Positions 31,107 to 39,780 of a stretch of DNA of 64,000 bases are shown piece by piece. Origin of the DNA: SIG575 sp045542485. GTDB taxonomy: Bacteria > Bacillota > Clostridia > Oscillospirales > Acutalibacteraceae. The translations under genes were made by a program, and so were the position numbers. The stretch spans positions 9,151 through 73,150 of the forward strand of contig JAZQLC010000028.1 of NCBI GenBank assembly GCA_045542485.1, given 5' to 3'. The notes under the pieces are model-generated. The model did no database searches and was not told the origin of the DNA. It worked only from the letters and a program-made list of their open reading frames with translations. Numbering within the stretch: position 1 is the stretch's first letter; every line of letters begins with the position of its first letter.

Positions 31107-32405
31107 ATGAAGTATTGGCAGGAAGAAATTGAAACTGCCTCCCGTGAGCAAATCACAGAATGGCAGAGCGAACGCCTTGTAAACACAGTAAAAAGAGTTT
31201 ACGAAAAAGTTCCCTATTACAGAGCAAAAATGGAAGAAGCAGGAGTAACACCTGAAGACATCAAATCTATTGACGATTTGAGAAAGCTTCCCTTTACCTG
31301 CAAACAGGATCTGAGAGATACATATCCCTACGGCCTTTTTGCATGTGATATGGATGAGGTTGTAAGAGTTCATGCATCAAGCGGCACAACAGGTAAGCAG
31401 ATTGTTGTAGGTTATACAAAGAAAGACCTTGAAATCTGGGATGATGTGTGTGCTCGTCAGCTTGTAGCAGTAGGTGCAGATAAATCATCAAAAATCCATG
31501 TATCATACGGCTACGGACTTTTTACAGGCGGTTTCGGATTCCACGGCGGTGCTACAAGACTCGGAGCTATGGCAATCCCTGTTTCAAGCGGTAACACAGC
31601 AAGACAGATTACAATTCTTCAGGACTTCGGCTCAGATGTTCTTTGCTGTACACCTTCATATGCAATGTACATCGCAGAAACAATGGAAAAAATGGGCGTT
31701 GATACATCATCGCTTCCTCTTAAGGCAGGTATCTTCGGCGCAGAGCCCTGGACACAGGAAATGAGACTCCAGCTTGAAGAAAAGCTTGGCATCAAGGCTT
31801 ATGACGTTTACGGTCTTACAGAAATTATGGGACCCGGTGTTGCTTACGAATGTTCTGAGCAGACCGGTATGCATGTAAACGAAGACCATTTCATCATCGA
31901 GGCACTTGACCCCGACACAGGACTTCCCGTACCTGACGGTGAACCCGGTGAAATCGTATTCTCATGCATCACAAAGGAAGCATTCCCCATTCTCCGTTAC
32001 AGAACAAGAGACATCGCAGTGCTTTCACATGAAAAATGTTCATGTGGCAGAACTTTTGTTAAAATGTCAAAACCCATGGGCAGAACAGACGATATGCTTA
32101 TTATCAGAGGTGTTAACGTATTCCCCTCACAGATTGAAACAGTTCTTCTCAATATGGGTTATGCACCTAACTATCAGATTGTTGTTGAAAGACACAATAA
32201 CCTTGATACAATAGAGGTTCAGGTAGAAATGTCAGACAAGATGTTCTCTGACACAATTACAGAAATTTCAAAAGCAGAACACGCAATTGAAGAGGGTCTC
32301 AAATCACTTCTCGGTGTTGCTGCTGATGTTAAGCTTGTCGCTCCTAACACAATTGCCCGTTCAGAAGGAAAGGCAAAGCGTGTTATCGATAACAGAAAGA
32401 AATAA
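31107..32405 (+). CDS. Phenylacetate-CoA ligase family protein 2 (PaaK-type)
   Basis: A 432-residue paralogue of the PaaK-type ligase at 27446, with the same motifs: RVHASSGTTGKQIVVGYTKK, DVYGLTEIMGPG, RYRTRDIAV and GRTDDMLIIRGVNVFPSQIE. The two have clearly diverged in the N-terminal domain that holds the acyl pocket, so they may prefer different aryl acids (for example phenyl-, hydroxyphenyl- or indole-acetate). It lies after iorB and is followed at 13 bp by the ACT protein. Confidence 0.92.
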   Translation: MKYWQEEIETASREQITEWQSERLVNTVKRVYEKVPYYRAKMEEAGVTPEDIKSIDDLRKLPFTCKQDLRDTYPYGLFACDMDEVVRVHASSGTTGKQIVVGYTKKDLEIWDDVCARQLVAVGADKSSKIHVSYGYGLFTGGFGFHGGATRLGAMAIPVSSGNTARQITILQDFGSDVLCCTPSYAMYIAETMEKMGVDTSSLPLKAGIFGAEPWTQEMRLQLEEKLGIKAYDVYGLTEIMGPGVAYECSEQTGMHVNEDHFIIEALDPDTGLPVPDGEPGEIVFSCITKEAFPILRYRTRDIAVLSHEKCSCGRTFVKMSKPMGRTDDMLIIRGVNVFPSQIETVLLNMGYAPNYQIVVERHNNLDTIEVQVEMSDKMFSDTITEISKAEHAIEEGLKSLLGVAADVKLVAPNTIARSEGKAKRVIDNRKK

Positions 32406-32418
32406 GGAGGAAAGACTC

Positions 32419-32850
32419 ATGACTATTAATCAGTTGTCAATTTTCGTTGAAAACAAAGCAGGTGCCCTCGGCGAAATCACTCACATTCTGGCTCAGGAAA
32501 ACATCGACATCCGCGCTATGTCTATTGCAGACACAAAGGATTTCGGTATTCTCCGCCTTATCGTAAGTGATGAAGAGAAAGCAAAGAAAGCTCTCAAAGA
32601 AAACGATTGCATCGTGTCAATCACAGAGGTTGTGGGTGTCGCAATTACTGACGAGCCGGGAAGCCTTTCAAGAGTTATGGAGCTTCTCTATACAAACGGA
32701 ATCAATGTTGAGTATATGTATGCTTTCATCACTATTTCAAAGCAGTATGCTTATGTTGTTGTGCGTGTTGAGGACAATAACAAGGCAATGAAAATCCTTG
32801 AAACAAACGGCGTTAAGCTTGTCAGCAAGGACGACATAAAGAATCTTTAA
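32419..32850 (+). CDS. Double-ACT-domain protein
   Basis: A 143-residue protein made of two ACT domains: MTINQLSIFVENKAGALGEI and, from about residue 70, VVGVAITDEPGSLSRVMELL. ACT domains bind amino acids and regulate metabolic enzymes. Similar genes often accompany PaaK and Ior genes in anaerobes, so it probably senses an aromatic amino acid, and may regulate the ligase. The frame opens upstream at 32287, but GGAGG is placed for the ATG at 32419. It is the last gene before a terminator. Confidence 0.88.
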   Translation: MTINQLSIFVENKAGALGEITHILAQENIDIRAMSIADTKDFGILRLIVSDEEKAKKALKENDCIVSITEVVGVAITDEPGSLSRVMELLYTNGINVEYMYAFITISKQYAYVVVRVEDNNKAMKILETNGVKLVSKDDIKNL

Positions 32851-32859
32851 TTTCATCAG

Positions 32860-32891
32860 AAACCTTCGGCATACCCTTGTCGGAGGTTTTG
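32860..32891 (+). terminator. Terminator of the symporter-PaaK-Ior-ACT operon
   Basis: AAACCTTCGG (32860-32869) pairs with TCGGAGGTTT (32880-32889), with two wobble pairs, and is followed by TTTG. Confidence 0.65.
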
Positions 32892-32922
32892 TCACAATTT
32901 ATCGGCCTGAGGAGGATTGTTT

Positions 32923-34362
32923 ATGAAAAAGATAATTTCCGTATTACTGGCACTTTTAATTGCCTTTACGCTTTCAGCGTCTGTTTACGGCACATCTGCC
33001 AAGGATGCGAGAATACCCACAATTGTTGTTTCGGGTATGAATTTTACGGGTCTTGTAATTGACCAGGGAGAAGAGACAGAACGGAATATTTTAGGTGAAA
33101 TCAAAGTGGGAGAGATTGTTTTTACTCTTCTCGGCGGAGTTCTTAAAACGGCTCTCACAATGAATGTAAATGCACTGACCTCGTCAATTTTTGATTATGC
33201 ATCAGGAATTCTCCAGGGTTACTCCTGCGATGAAAACGGTGATTCTGTCTATGATGTTTCACCTGACAAGGTTTATCCTCTTGCAGTTGAAAACTACTCA
33301 AACCTTGCTTTTGCAGATGATGATTCATCTGCTGAAAAGGGCGTTATAAAAAGCTGTATTGAGGCTTTTGGCGCAGACAGAACTTACTTTTATTATTATG
33401 ACTGGCGTCTTGATCCCTTTGATAACGCAGACGGTCTGAACGAACTTGCAGAAAAGGCTATGGCTGACGCAAATTCAGACAAAATCAACATTATCTGTTG
33501 CAGTATGGGTGGCGTTGAAACTCTTGCGTATATGACAGAATACGGCACAGACCGGATAAATTCCTGCGTATTCCTCTGTTCAACAGTAAACGGTGCATAT
33601 GTTGTCAGCGATATTCTCAACGGAAAAATCAAGCTGACGGCAAATTCTGCGCTCAACTTCCTTACAGACCTTGCAGGAGAGGACCTTGAAACTCTTATGC
33701 TTGTTCTTCGATATTCGGGAATCGGTTACCTTGTGGGCGGTCTGGCAGGACTTCTCGTTGACAGCCTTAAAGACGGCGCCTTTGAAGAAGTTCTCAAACC
33801 CAATTTTGCATCAATGCCTGTTCTGTGGGCACTTGTTCTTCCCGATGAATACGAAAGCGCAAAGAATTTCTGTTTTGAGGGTGAAGAGGGCAAATATGCA
33901 AAGCTTCTTGAAAAAGCAGAAAAGCTTCAGGAAATGATGAGAAACCGTGACGCGATGCTTGATAACGCAGTCAAAAACGGTATGAAGATAGCATATGTTT
34001 CAAACTATAACTCACCCTGCGTACCCGTTTACGAAAGGTCAGAGACACAGGGCGACGGCGTTCTTGAAACGGCACTTATGGCAGGCGGCGCAACAGTTTC
34101 CGATATTGGCAAAACGCTTGATGTAGAGCCCGGAAAATACATTTCACCTGACAAAATCATTGACGCATCAACCTGCACATACCCTGATTACACCTGGTTT
34201 GTAAAGGATGCGCCCCATATTGCCTGTCGATATGATTCAACATACAGTGATTTTATAATTTTCCTTTTAACCAGCGAAAAGCAGCCGACGATTGCAGATA
34301 ATCCGCTTTATCCTCAGTTTATGTATGCGGACGAGGTGCAGAATGTCTATGCATTTGAATAA
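32923..34362 (+). CDS. Secreted lipase-like alpha/beta hydrolase 1
   Basis: A 479-residue protein with a signal peptide (MKKIISVLLALLIAFTLSAS) and an alpha/beta hydrolase fold. IPTIVVSGMNFTG stands where hydrolases have the oxyanion turn. INIICCSMGGVETLAYM supplies the nucleophile elbow with serine in a CSMGG context rather than GxSxG. The catalytic acid and histidine probably lie in the C-terminal SPDKIIDASTCTYPDYTWF and DAPHIACRYDS. It is a paralogue of the gene at 53764. Substrate unknown; ester or lipid hydrolysis outside the cell is likely. GAGGAGG precedes the ATG at 32923. The PI-PLC gene overlaps its end by 20 bp. Confidence 0.72.
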   Translation: MKKIISVLLALLIAFTLSASVYGTSAKDARIPTIVVSGMNFTGLVIDQGEETERNILGEIKVGEIVFTLLGGVLKTALTMNVNALTSSIFDYASGILQGYSCDENGDSVYDVSPDKVYPLAVENYSNLAFADDDSSAEKGVIKSCIEAFGADRTYFYYYDWRLDPFDNADGLNELAEKAMADANSDKINIICCSMGGVETLAYMTEYGTDRINSCVFLCSTVNGAYVVSDILNGKIKLTANSALNFLTDLAGEDLETLMLVLRYSGIGYLVGGLAGLLVDSLKDGAFEEVLKPNFASMPVLWALVLPDEYESAKNFCFEGEEGKYAKLLEKAEKLQEMMRNRDAMLDNAVKNGMKIAYVSNYNSPCVPVYERSETQGDGVLETALMAGGATVSDIGKTLDVEPGKYISPDKIIDASTCTYPDYTWFVKDAPHIACRYDSTYSDFIIFLLTSEKQPTIADNPLYPQFMYADEVQNVYAFE

Positions 34363-35197
34363 TTGGATGAAAGATGTGGGAGATGAAACGTCTCTCAAGG
34401 ATATCAACATCCCCGGCACACACGACAGCGCCACACAGTTTTGTCAGTTTTCTCTTTTTTCTTCTTGTCAGAAAAAGAGTATAAAGGATTTGCTGACAGT
34501 GGGCGTGAGAGCATTGGATATCCGTGTTGATGAAAGCCTGAATCTTGTCCACGCTTTCTGTAAAAGCAGAGAAAGTCTTTTTGGCAGAACGCTTACACTC
34601 CGTAAGGTTATCGGCGATATTCTTGGTTTTCTTTCGGAAAATCCTACGGAAACAGTTATAATGCTTTTCAAAATGGATAACGGAAGCGACAGCAGAAAAT
34701 GTTTCAGACTTTTCTATGAAAACTTCATTCTTCCGAATCCTGAAAAGTGGTGTCTTAAAGAAAGTTTCCCCACAATGGGAGAGGCGAGAGGTAAGATTAT
34801 TCTTATAAGAAGAACTTCTTCCGATTATGAAAAGTCAGGCATCGACTTCACATCAATGCCCGACCACGGAAACAAAAAAGAGTTTGATTCTTCTGCTTTT
34901 TCTCCTGACGGTAAAACCGTATGCAGAGTTCAGGACAGATATAATCTCCGAAGAAAAATCAAATGGGAAAAGTCTGTAAATCCCCTTCTCGAAGAGAGCG
35001 AAAAGCACAGAGACAGTTTTATTGTAAATTATCTGTCTACCGCAGGTTTCCCGTTTATACCGCGGTTCAATTCAGCGTACATAAACAGAAAATTCCTTTC
35101 GTTTCCGCTTGAAAAGGGCAATCACTACGGACTTCTGATGTTGGATTTTGCAGATAAAAAAATCACGGAAAAGGTAATTTTCTCAAACAATTTGTGA
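34343..35197 (+). CDS. Phosphatidylinositol-specific phospholipase C-like (PI-PLC X) protein
   Basis: A 284-residue TIM-barrel protein of the bacterial PI-PLC type. SLKDINIPGTHDSATQF carries the first catalytic histidine, LTVGVRALDIRVDESLNLVH carries conserved acidic residues and the second histidine, and FLSENPTETVIMLF is the family's core strand. The enzyme cleaves phosphatidylinositol or related phosphodiesters to cyclic products. Unlike most members it has no signal peptide. The start at ATG 34343 follows GAGG; ATG 34349 is an alternative. It overlaps the lipase-like gene by 20 bp, so the two are coupled and may act on the same lipid. Confidence 0.85.
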   Translation: MSMHLNNWMKDVGDETSLKDINIPGTHDSATQFCQFSLFSSCQKKSIKDLLTVGVRALDIRVDESLNLVHAFCKSRESLFGRTLTLRKVIGDILGFLSENPTETVIMLFKMDNGSDSRKCFRLFYENFILPNPEKWCLKESFPTMGEARGKIILIRRTSSDYEKSGIDFTSMPDHGNKKEFDSSAFSPDGKTVCRVQDRYNLRRKIKWEKSVNPLLEESEKHRDSFIVNYLSTAGFPFIPRFNSAYINRKFLSFPLEKGNHYGLLMLDFADKKITEKVIFSNNL

Positions 35198-35209
35198 TGA
35201 ATAAAAATT

Positions 35210-35245
35210 ATGCAGGGTAGCACTGAGCGCTACCCTGCATTTTTT
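35210..35245 (+). terminator. Terminator after the PI-PLC gene
   Basis: ATGCAGGGTAGC (35210-35221) pairs perfectly with GCTACCCTGCAT (35229-35240), followed by a T tract of six. Confidence 0.9.
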
Positions 35246-35278
35246 GTGGAATGGATTTTAATGAAAATAAGCCGGAAA

Positions 35279-37816
35279 TCAATCAACTATCTGAGCTACT
35301 GTTGTTACACCCTCATATGCAGTATAAGGTTCTGAGACGCTGTCACCGCCGACGGCAAGCTTTGTTCTCAGTTCAGGTGTCAGTTTGCTGTCGGGAACAA
35401 ATACCGTTGCGTGTACGGGGAGACTCTCATCAGGTGTGAATCTTACGAAGTATCCTGTTTCTGTTGTCAGGTAGTAGGGGTGAGCGTTTTCACGCAGGAA
35501 GTTGATTTCATCTTCTGTCAGACCCACTGCAAAATGTGAACCAACAAGGTTTACAAACTGGTTGTTAAAGTACATTGATGAATATGTATCATAGTCACGA
35601 TATGATTTAGCAGTGAACAACAGATTGAAGTTGTGGTTGTCTGAGATAGAAAGCTTGATTAAGGATGAGTTGTTGTGTGCTACTTCTACTGTTGCAATTT
35701 TAACTTCCTTATCAACCTTGAAATATTTGTAGATGCCCACTTCTTTTGCCCATTTGATTGTGTTGACCATATTTTCGTTGATTACGATAAAGCCCTCACC
35801 CTCGTACTGGTCTGTGTTTGCAGGGTTGTAGGTTCCGTATTCAATCTCACTTGCGTTGCCGAGGATTTCTTCCTCTTCAGTTTCTTCGTCATATTCGCCT
35901 CTGACAATGTATTCTGATCTGAATGCAATAGCACCGACGGCCTTTTTAGTGGGCTTGAGAATTTCATTTACAGAGAGGTTTTCAATATCCGTAGTGTACG
36001 CAGTGAAAAGAGAACTAAGCTGCTCTTCTTTCAGTTCAACATTCTTTGCTGAAATGAAGTCTTTGGAGAAAACAGTGTAAATTCTTTCGCTTTCAAGGGA
36101 TTCATCGTATCCGTAAATGTCTTCGTTATTGCTGCTGAAAAGCATATAATTCAGTTTTTGAATGAGGTTTTGCTTGATACATTCGGAAACACCTTTTCCG
36201 TTTACAAATGTATCAATAAGCTGAGGTGTGATTCTGTAATAAGATCTGCTGATTGTTTTTCCGTTTTTCAAAGTGTAAACCACATTGATTTTGCAGCCGA
36301 TTTTTGTTTCTTTATATTTTTGTGAAATCTTCGCACTGTCAGCGGCAATCAGACCCTTGTGAAGCTCACGGATACTTTCAATGTCAGCCTTTGATGTGAA
36401 TATGTGAACATCTCCTGAGCCGAATGTTCCCATCAGAATGGGGTCAGCCTCGCCATAGTATTCACCGTAAAGTTCACCGTTCTGAGCGTAGTCATCATAA
36501 ATTGAAGAACTAAAGCCGTTGATGGTGACAGATTCAACTTTCTCAGCAACAGGGATTCTGTTCTGATAACCGAAGAAGCCTGTGGAGAAAACTGCAGCAA
36601 AAGCGATAACTGCAGCAGCATAAATTCCGAAAACCTTAAACTCTTTCTTGAATTTCATTCTTGAAAGTCTGGTAAGGATAAAGACTACGATTGCAGCCAA
36701 AACAAGGCACACTGCAAGGAAAATAAGGATATAGAGCCAAGTGAGACCTTTTGTGATTGTTCTGCCTGATGAACATCCGAGAGATGTGAAGCCTACGATA
36801 AGTGTTCCTATAAAAATTCTGTAAAGGATGGGGTTTGATGCAAAGAAACCGATGTTTTCAGTTTTCTTCTTGTTGAACGCGTATGTGGCAAGGAAAACAA
36901 GTCCTATAAGGATAACTGACCATACAAGAAGGGGAACGAATTTCGGCGTTGTCCAGTTTTCGCTTGAAAGAAATCCGCCGAACAGTTCTGTGTCTGCAGT
37001 TAAAAGACAACAGTTGAGTCTGCCGACTTCCTCCACGCTGTGAGAAAGGGCATTGAGGAAAGAAATTCTGCCTAAAAATGCACCTTCAAAGCTGTTTTCA
37101 AATGATGAGTAATAATAATCGTTTGCTGAAACAAATCCGCCGCCTGTGAGGAGTCCGTCACTGAACATACAGGCTGCAAAAGTGAAGATGGGAGTAGTTG
37201 CGTTGAGGAAGAATGCAAAGAATGCACCTTCAACAACCATTCCCGAAAGAGTCATAGCGATTGATGAAATTGTGTAAGCAATCAGCGAAACATTGGCAAG
37301 GCAGGAGAGAACAAAGATAGTTGCCGTGACAAGCTCTTTTGAAATACCGAATGAGAAGCAGTTGATTATAAATGAAAGCAGGAAGGGGATAAGCACCATT
37401 CCGAGAACGGAAAGTGCACCTGCAAGATAAGTTGAAGCGAAAAGCTTTGTTCTTGAAAAGCCGAGAGAATAATAAACATTTGCAGTTTTCTTGTTTGATA
37501 AATCCTTGAAAACCACAATCGCTGTCAGTATTGAAGCTACAATTGCGATGAAATACATTAATACGGAACTATATTCGTCGCCGAGTGGGATAGCGTCTCC
37601 GAAGAGTATGTAATTCATATTGTCAAGTGTTACTCCGTCAGCAATTCCGTAATAGTACGCACCATCGCTATTGAGCGCAACAACTGTACTGAAAGGCTGA
37701 GCCACAGCAAAAATTCCTATCAGGAAAAATCCCACAATAGGGAAGAATACTGCACTTTTGAGTTTGTTTATCAGCATAGAAAGGAAAGATTTATCAGAAA
37801 ATTTTTGTAATGTCAT
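35279..37816 (-). CDS. ABC-2-type transporter permease, large
   Basis: An 845-residue protein with six membrane segments in the first 430 residues or so (cluster at about 30-60, then 100-330, with more at 370-420). A large domain of about 410 residues follows, presumably extracytoplasmic. The frame can be opened at 37837, but GGAGG lies before the ATG at 37816. It overlaps the ABC ATPase stop by 23 bp and belongs to a GntR-ATPase-permease unit of the YtrA type, which in Bacillus responds to cell-wall antibiotics. The export substrate is unknown. The size and extracellular domain are unlike typical YtrC/D permeases. Confidence 0.75.
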   Translation of the reverse strand: MTLQKFSDKSFLSMLINKLKSAVFFPIVGFFLIGIFAVAQPFSTVVALNSDGAYYYGIADGVTLDNMNYILFGDAIPLGDEYSSVLMYFIAIVASILTAIVVFKDLSNKKTANVYYSLGFSRTKLFASTYLAGALSVLGMVLIPFLLSFIINCFSFGISKELVTATIFVLSCLANVSLIAYTISSIAMTLSGMVVEGAFFAFFLNATTPIFTFAACMFSDGLLTGGGFVSANDYYYSSFENSFEGAFLGRISFLNALSHSVEEVGRLNCCLLTADTELFGGFLSSENWTTPKFVPLLVWSVILIGLVFLATYAFNKKKTENIGFFASNPILYRIFIGTLIVGFTSLGCSSGRTITKGLTWLYILIFLAVCLVLAAIVVFILTRLSRMKFKKEFKVFGIYAAAVIAFAAVFSTGFFGYQNRIPVAEKVESVTINGFSSSIYDDYAQNGELYGEYYGEADPILMGTFGSGDVHIFTSKADIESIRELHKGLIAADSAKISQKYKETKIGCKINVVYTLKNGKTISRSYYRITPQLIDTFVNGKGVSECIKQNLIQKLNYMLFSSNNEDIYGYDESLESERIYTVFSKDFISAKNVELKEEQLSSLFTAYTTDIENLSVNEILKPTKKAVGAIAFRSEYIVRGEYDEETEEEEILGNASEIEYGTYNPANTDQYEGEGFIVINENMVNTIKWAKEVGIYKYFKVDKEVKIATVEVAHNNSSLIKLSISDNHNFNLLFTAKSYRDYDTYSSMYFNNQFVNLVGSHFAVGLTEDEINFLRENAHPYYLTTETGYFVRFTPDESLPVHATVFVPDSKLTPELRTKLAVGGDSVSEPYTAYEGVTTVAQIVD

Positions 37817-38690
37817 AGTCTTTATCCTCCATTTCATTCAGGAATATCTCTTCAAGAGTCAACGGATATTTTTCAAGGAGCAGGGGAGCCATATCGCCAA
37901 GACGCTTTTCCACCTCGTCATAGTCACCTGCGATAACCATAGTGATGATTTTTCCGTCGCGTTTGAAATCTTTGATGTCAAAGTCAGCGAAATCTTCTTT
38001 GTCACGCTTGTCATTGAAGATAACTCTGAACTTGCATACACTCGCGCTCATATCGTCAACGGAAGAGTTGATAACAAGCTTCTTGCCGTTGATAAGTCCC
38101 ACGTGGTCACACATATTTTCAAGCTCGTGCAGATTGTGAGAGGAGATGATAACACTTGCACCGGTTTCACTTGCGTATTCAATGATAAGCTCACGCATCA
38201 ATGCTCTCTTTGCAGGGTCAAGACCGTCAAAGGATTCGTCAAGGAGAAGCACTTCAGGTCTTGTTGACATAGCAAGTACCATTTCAGCCTGTCTCTGCAT
38301 ACCCTTTGAAAATCCGTTAAGCCTTTTCTTGGGATTGAGACCGAAAACCTCTGTAAGCTTTGCGTATGTGTCGTAGTTGAATTTGGGATAAAAACCTGCA
38401 TAGAATTTTGCCATCTTGTCCATTGTAGAGTTGGCGACGAAATAAATATCGTCAGGCACATAGAAGATTTTTTCTTTCTCTGTCTTTGAGTCAGCAATAA
38501 CCTTTCCGTCAAGGGTAATTTCACCGCCGTCAGCTCTGTAAACATCTGCGATAGTCTTGAGAAGTGTTGTCTTACCTGCGCCGTTGTAGCCAACGAGACC
38601 ATATATAGAGCCGTTTTCAACGCAGAATGACATATCTTTAACGGCAACGAAATCGCCGAAACATTTTGTCACATTTTTGATTTCAATCAT
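37794..38690 (-). CDS. ABC transporter ATP-binding protein
   Basis: A 298-residue ATPase. Walker A is GYNGAGKTT, the signature is GFSKGMQRQ, Walker B with D-loop is VLLLDESFDGLDPAKR, and the H-switch lies in VIISSHNLHELENMC. The C-terminal extension of about 80 residues is common to YtrB/BcrA-like drug or lantibiotic exporters. It lies between the GntR regulator (4-bp overlap) and its permease (23-bp overlap), so the three form one transcription unit. Confidence 0.9.
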   Translation of the reverse strand: MIEIKNVTKCFGDFVAVKDMSFCVENGSIYGLVGYNGAGKTTLLKTIADVYRADGGEITLDGKVIADSKTEKEKIFYVPDDIYFVANSTMDKMAKFYAGFYPKFNYDTYAKLTEVFGLNPKKRLNGFSKGMQRQAEMVLAMSTRPEVLLLDESFDGLDPAKRALMRELIIEYASETGASVIISSHNLHELENMCDHVGLINGKKLVINSSVDDMSASVCKFRVIFNDKRDKEDFADFDIKDFKRDGKIITMVIAGDYDEVEKRLGDMAPLLLEKYPLTLEEIFLNEMEDKDYDITKIF

Positions 38691-39061
38691 ACCTTATTTA
38701 CCTCCGTGAAAATTTTTTCAATAATTTCTGTCAGATCCTCTCTGGTAACACCTTTGGGGATGGAAGAAACAATTGCGTGGCTTATCTCATCGAGAGCCTT
38801 TTCTTTGATTCGGGAATTTGCAAAGGCGTTTTCGCTGACGAAGCTTCCCTTGCCGGGCACAGAATAGATAATTCCCATTTCCTCAAGGTCCTGAACGGCG
38901 CGTTTGACAGTATTAACGTTAACACCTGTCTGCGATGAAAGAGCTCGTATCGAGGGGAGTTGCTGGTCTGTTTTCAGAACTCCTAACTGAATGAGCGTCA
39001 TAATCTGGTTTTTAATCTGCTCATAAACCGGAAGTCTGCTTTTGTGGTCAATACTTATCAA
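38687..39061 (-). CDS. GntR-family (YtrA subfamily) transcriptional regulator
   Basis: A 124-residue repressor with an N-terminal winged helix (SRLPVYEQIKNQIMTLIQLG, QLPSIRALSSQTGVNVNTVK, GIIYSVPGKGSFV) and a short helical C-terminal dimerisation part of about 50 residues, as in YtrA. YtrA proteins repress the ABC transporter genes in their own operon. A perfect inverted repeat immediately downstream of its promoter is the obvious operator. Its TGA overlaps the ATPase ATG. Confidence 0.92.
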   Translation of the reverse strand: MISIDHKSRLPVYEQIKNQIMTLIQLGVLKTDQQLPSIRALSSQTGVNVNTVKRAVQDLEEMGIIYSVPGKGSFVSENAFANSRIKEKALDEISHAIVSSIPKGVTREDLTEIIEKIFTEVNKV

Positions 39062-39113
39062 TTACTGTTCGCCTCCTTTTCTTAGAATTAAGAATATAAA
39101 AAACAATGTGTGC

Positions 39114-39142
39114 TAACTGTGATATCTGTGCTATCACAGTTA
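39114..39142. promoter_or_regulatory. YtrA-type operator: perfect inverted repeat
   Basis: TAACTGTGATA (39114-39124), seven bases, TATCACAGTTA (39132-39142): 11-bp arms without mismatch. It covers the predicted transcription start of the GntR-ABC operon, so binding of the GntR dimer would block transcription. Confidence 0.8.
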
Positions 39143-39143
39143 T

Positions 39144-39171
39144 ATTATACACCCTGTAACGCAAATGTCAA
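39144..39171 (-). promoter_or_regulatory. Promoter of the GntR-ABC operon
   Basis: On the minus strand TTGACA (39171-39166) and TATAAT (39149-39144), both perfect, with a 16-bp spacer. It lies next to the inverted-repeat operator. Confidence 0.8.
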
Positions 39172-39201
39172 TAGTTTTTCACAAAAAAGTATAGGGCAGA
39201 C

Positions 39202-39230
39202 TTGCCACAATTTTTACGCCGTGCTATAAT
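39202..39230 (+). promoter_or_regulatory. Promoter of the DUF1810 gene
   Basis: TTGCCA (39202-39207) and TATAAT (39225-39230) with 17-bp spacing. Confidence 0.65.
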
Positions 39231-39295
39231 TTTTCTGTAAACAGGACAATGCGAAAAGATGTTTCTTGTTTTGTTTGTGAAGAAGAGGTGATTTT

Positions 39296-39709
39296 ATGTA
39301 TAATCTTGAAAGATTTATCAATGCACAGAAAAGTGTGCATTCATCAGTTGTGAGAGAGTTGAAAAACGGACAGAAGGAAAGCCATTGGATGTGGTATATC
39401 TTTCCACAGTATGTGGGTCTTGGACATTCGCCGACGTCTTATGAATATGCCATAAAGTCCCGTGATGAAGCCGTAGCATATCTTGAAAACGACTATCTGC
39501 GAGAGAATTTGTATGAGCTTTGCGGAATTCTTCTGACACTGGACAAAAGTGCTTACGATATTTTCGGTGACCCCGACTGCTACAAACTGAAATCAAGTAT
39601 GACGCTTTTTGACCTGGTGAAACCCAATGATATTTTCGCGGAAGTTCTTGAAAAATTCTACGGGGGACAGGGTTGTCAGAGAACTCTGAAACTTATGAAT
39701 TCAAAATGA
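39296..39709 (+). CDS. DUF1810 family protein
   Basis: A 137-residue protein matching DUF1810 over its whole length: MYNLERFINAQ at the start, ESHWMWYIFPQYVGLGHSPT, and PDCYKLKSSMTLFDLV near the end. The conserved aromatic-rich HWMW segment is the family signature. Function is unknown; family members are small soluble proteins. It is a single gene with its own promoter. Confidence 0.9.
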   Translation: MYNLERFINAQKSVHSSVVRELKNGQKESHWMWYIFPQYVGLGHSPTSYEYAIKSRDEAVAYLENDYLRENLYELCGILLTLDKSAYDIFGDPDCYKLKSSMTLFDLVKPNDIFAEVLEKFYGGQGCQRTLKLMNSK

Positions 39710-39715
39710 AAACGA

Positions 39716-39744
39716 TTGCATTTTGTATGAGTTGGTACTATAAT
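39716..39744 (+). promoter_or_regulatory. Promoter of the MFS-PnuC pair
   Basis: TTGCAT (39716-39721) and TATAAT (39739-39744), spacer 17 bp. Confidence 0.65.
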
Positions 39745-39780
39745 AGTCGTATGAAAAGATGTGGGGAATGAGGCGATAGT

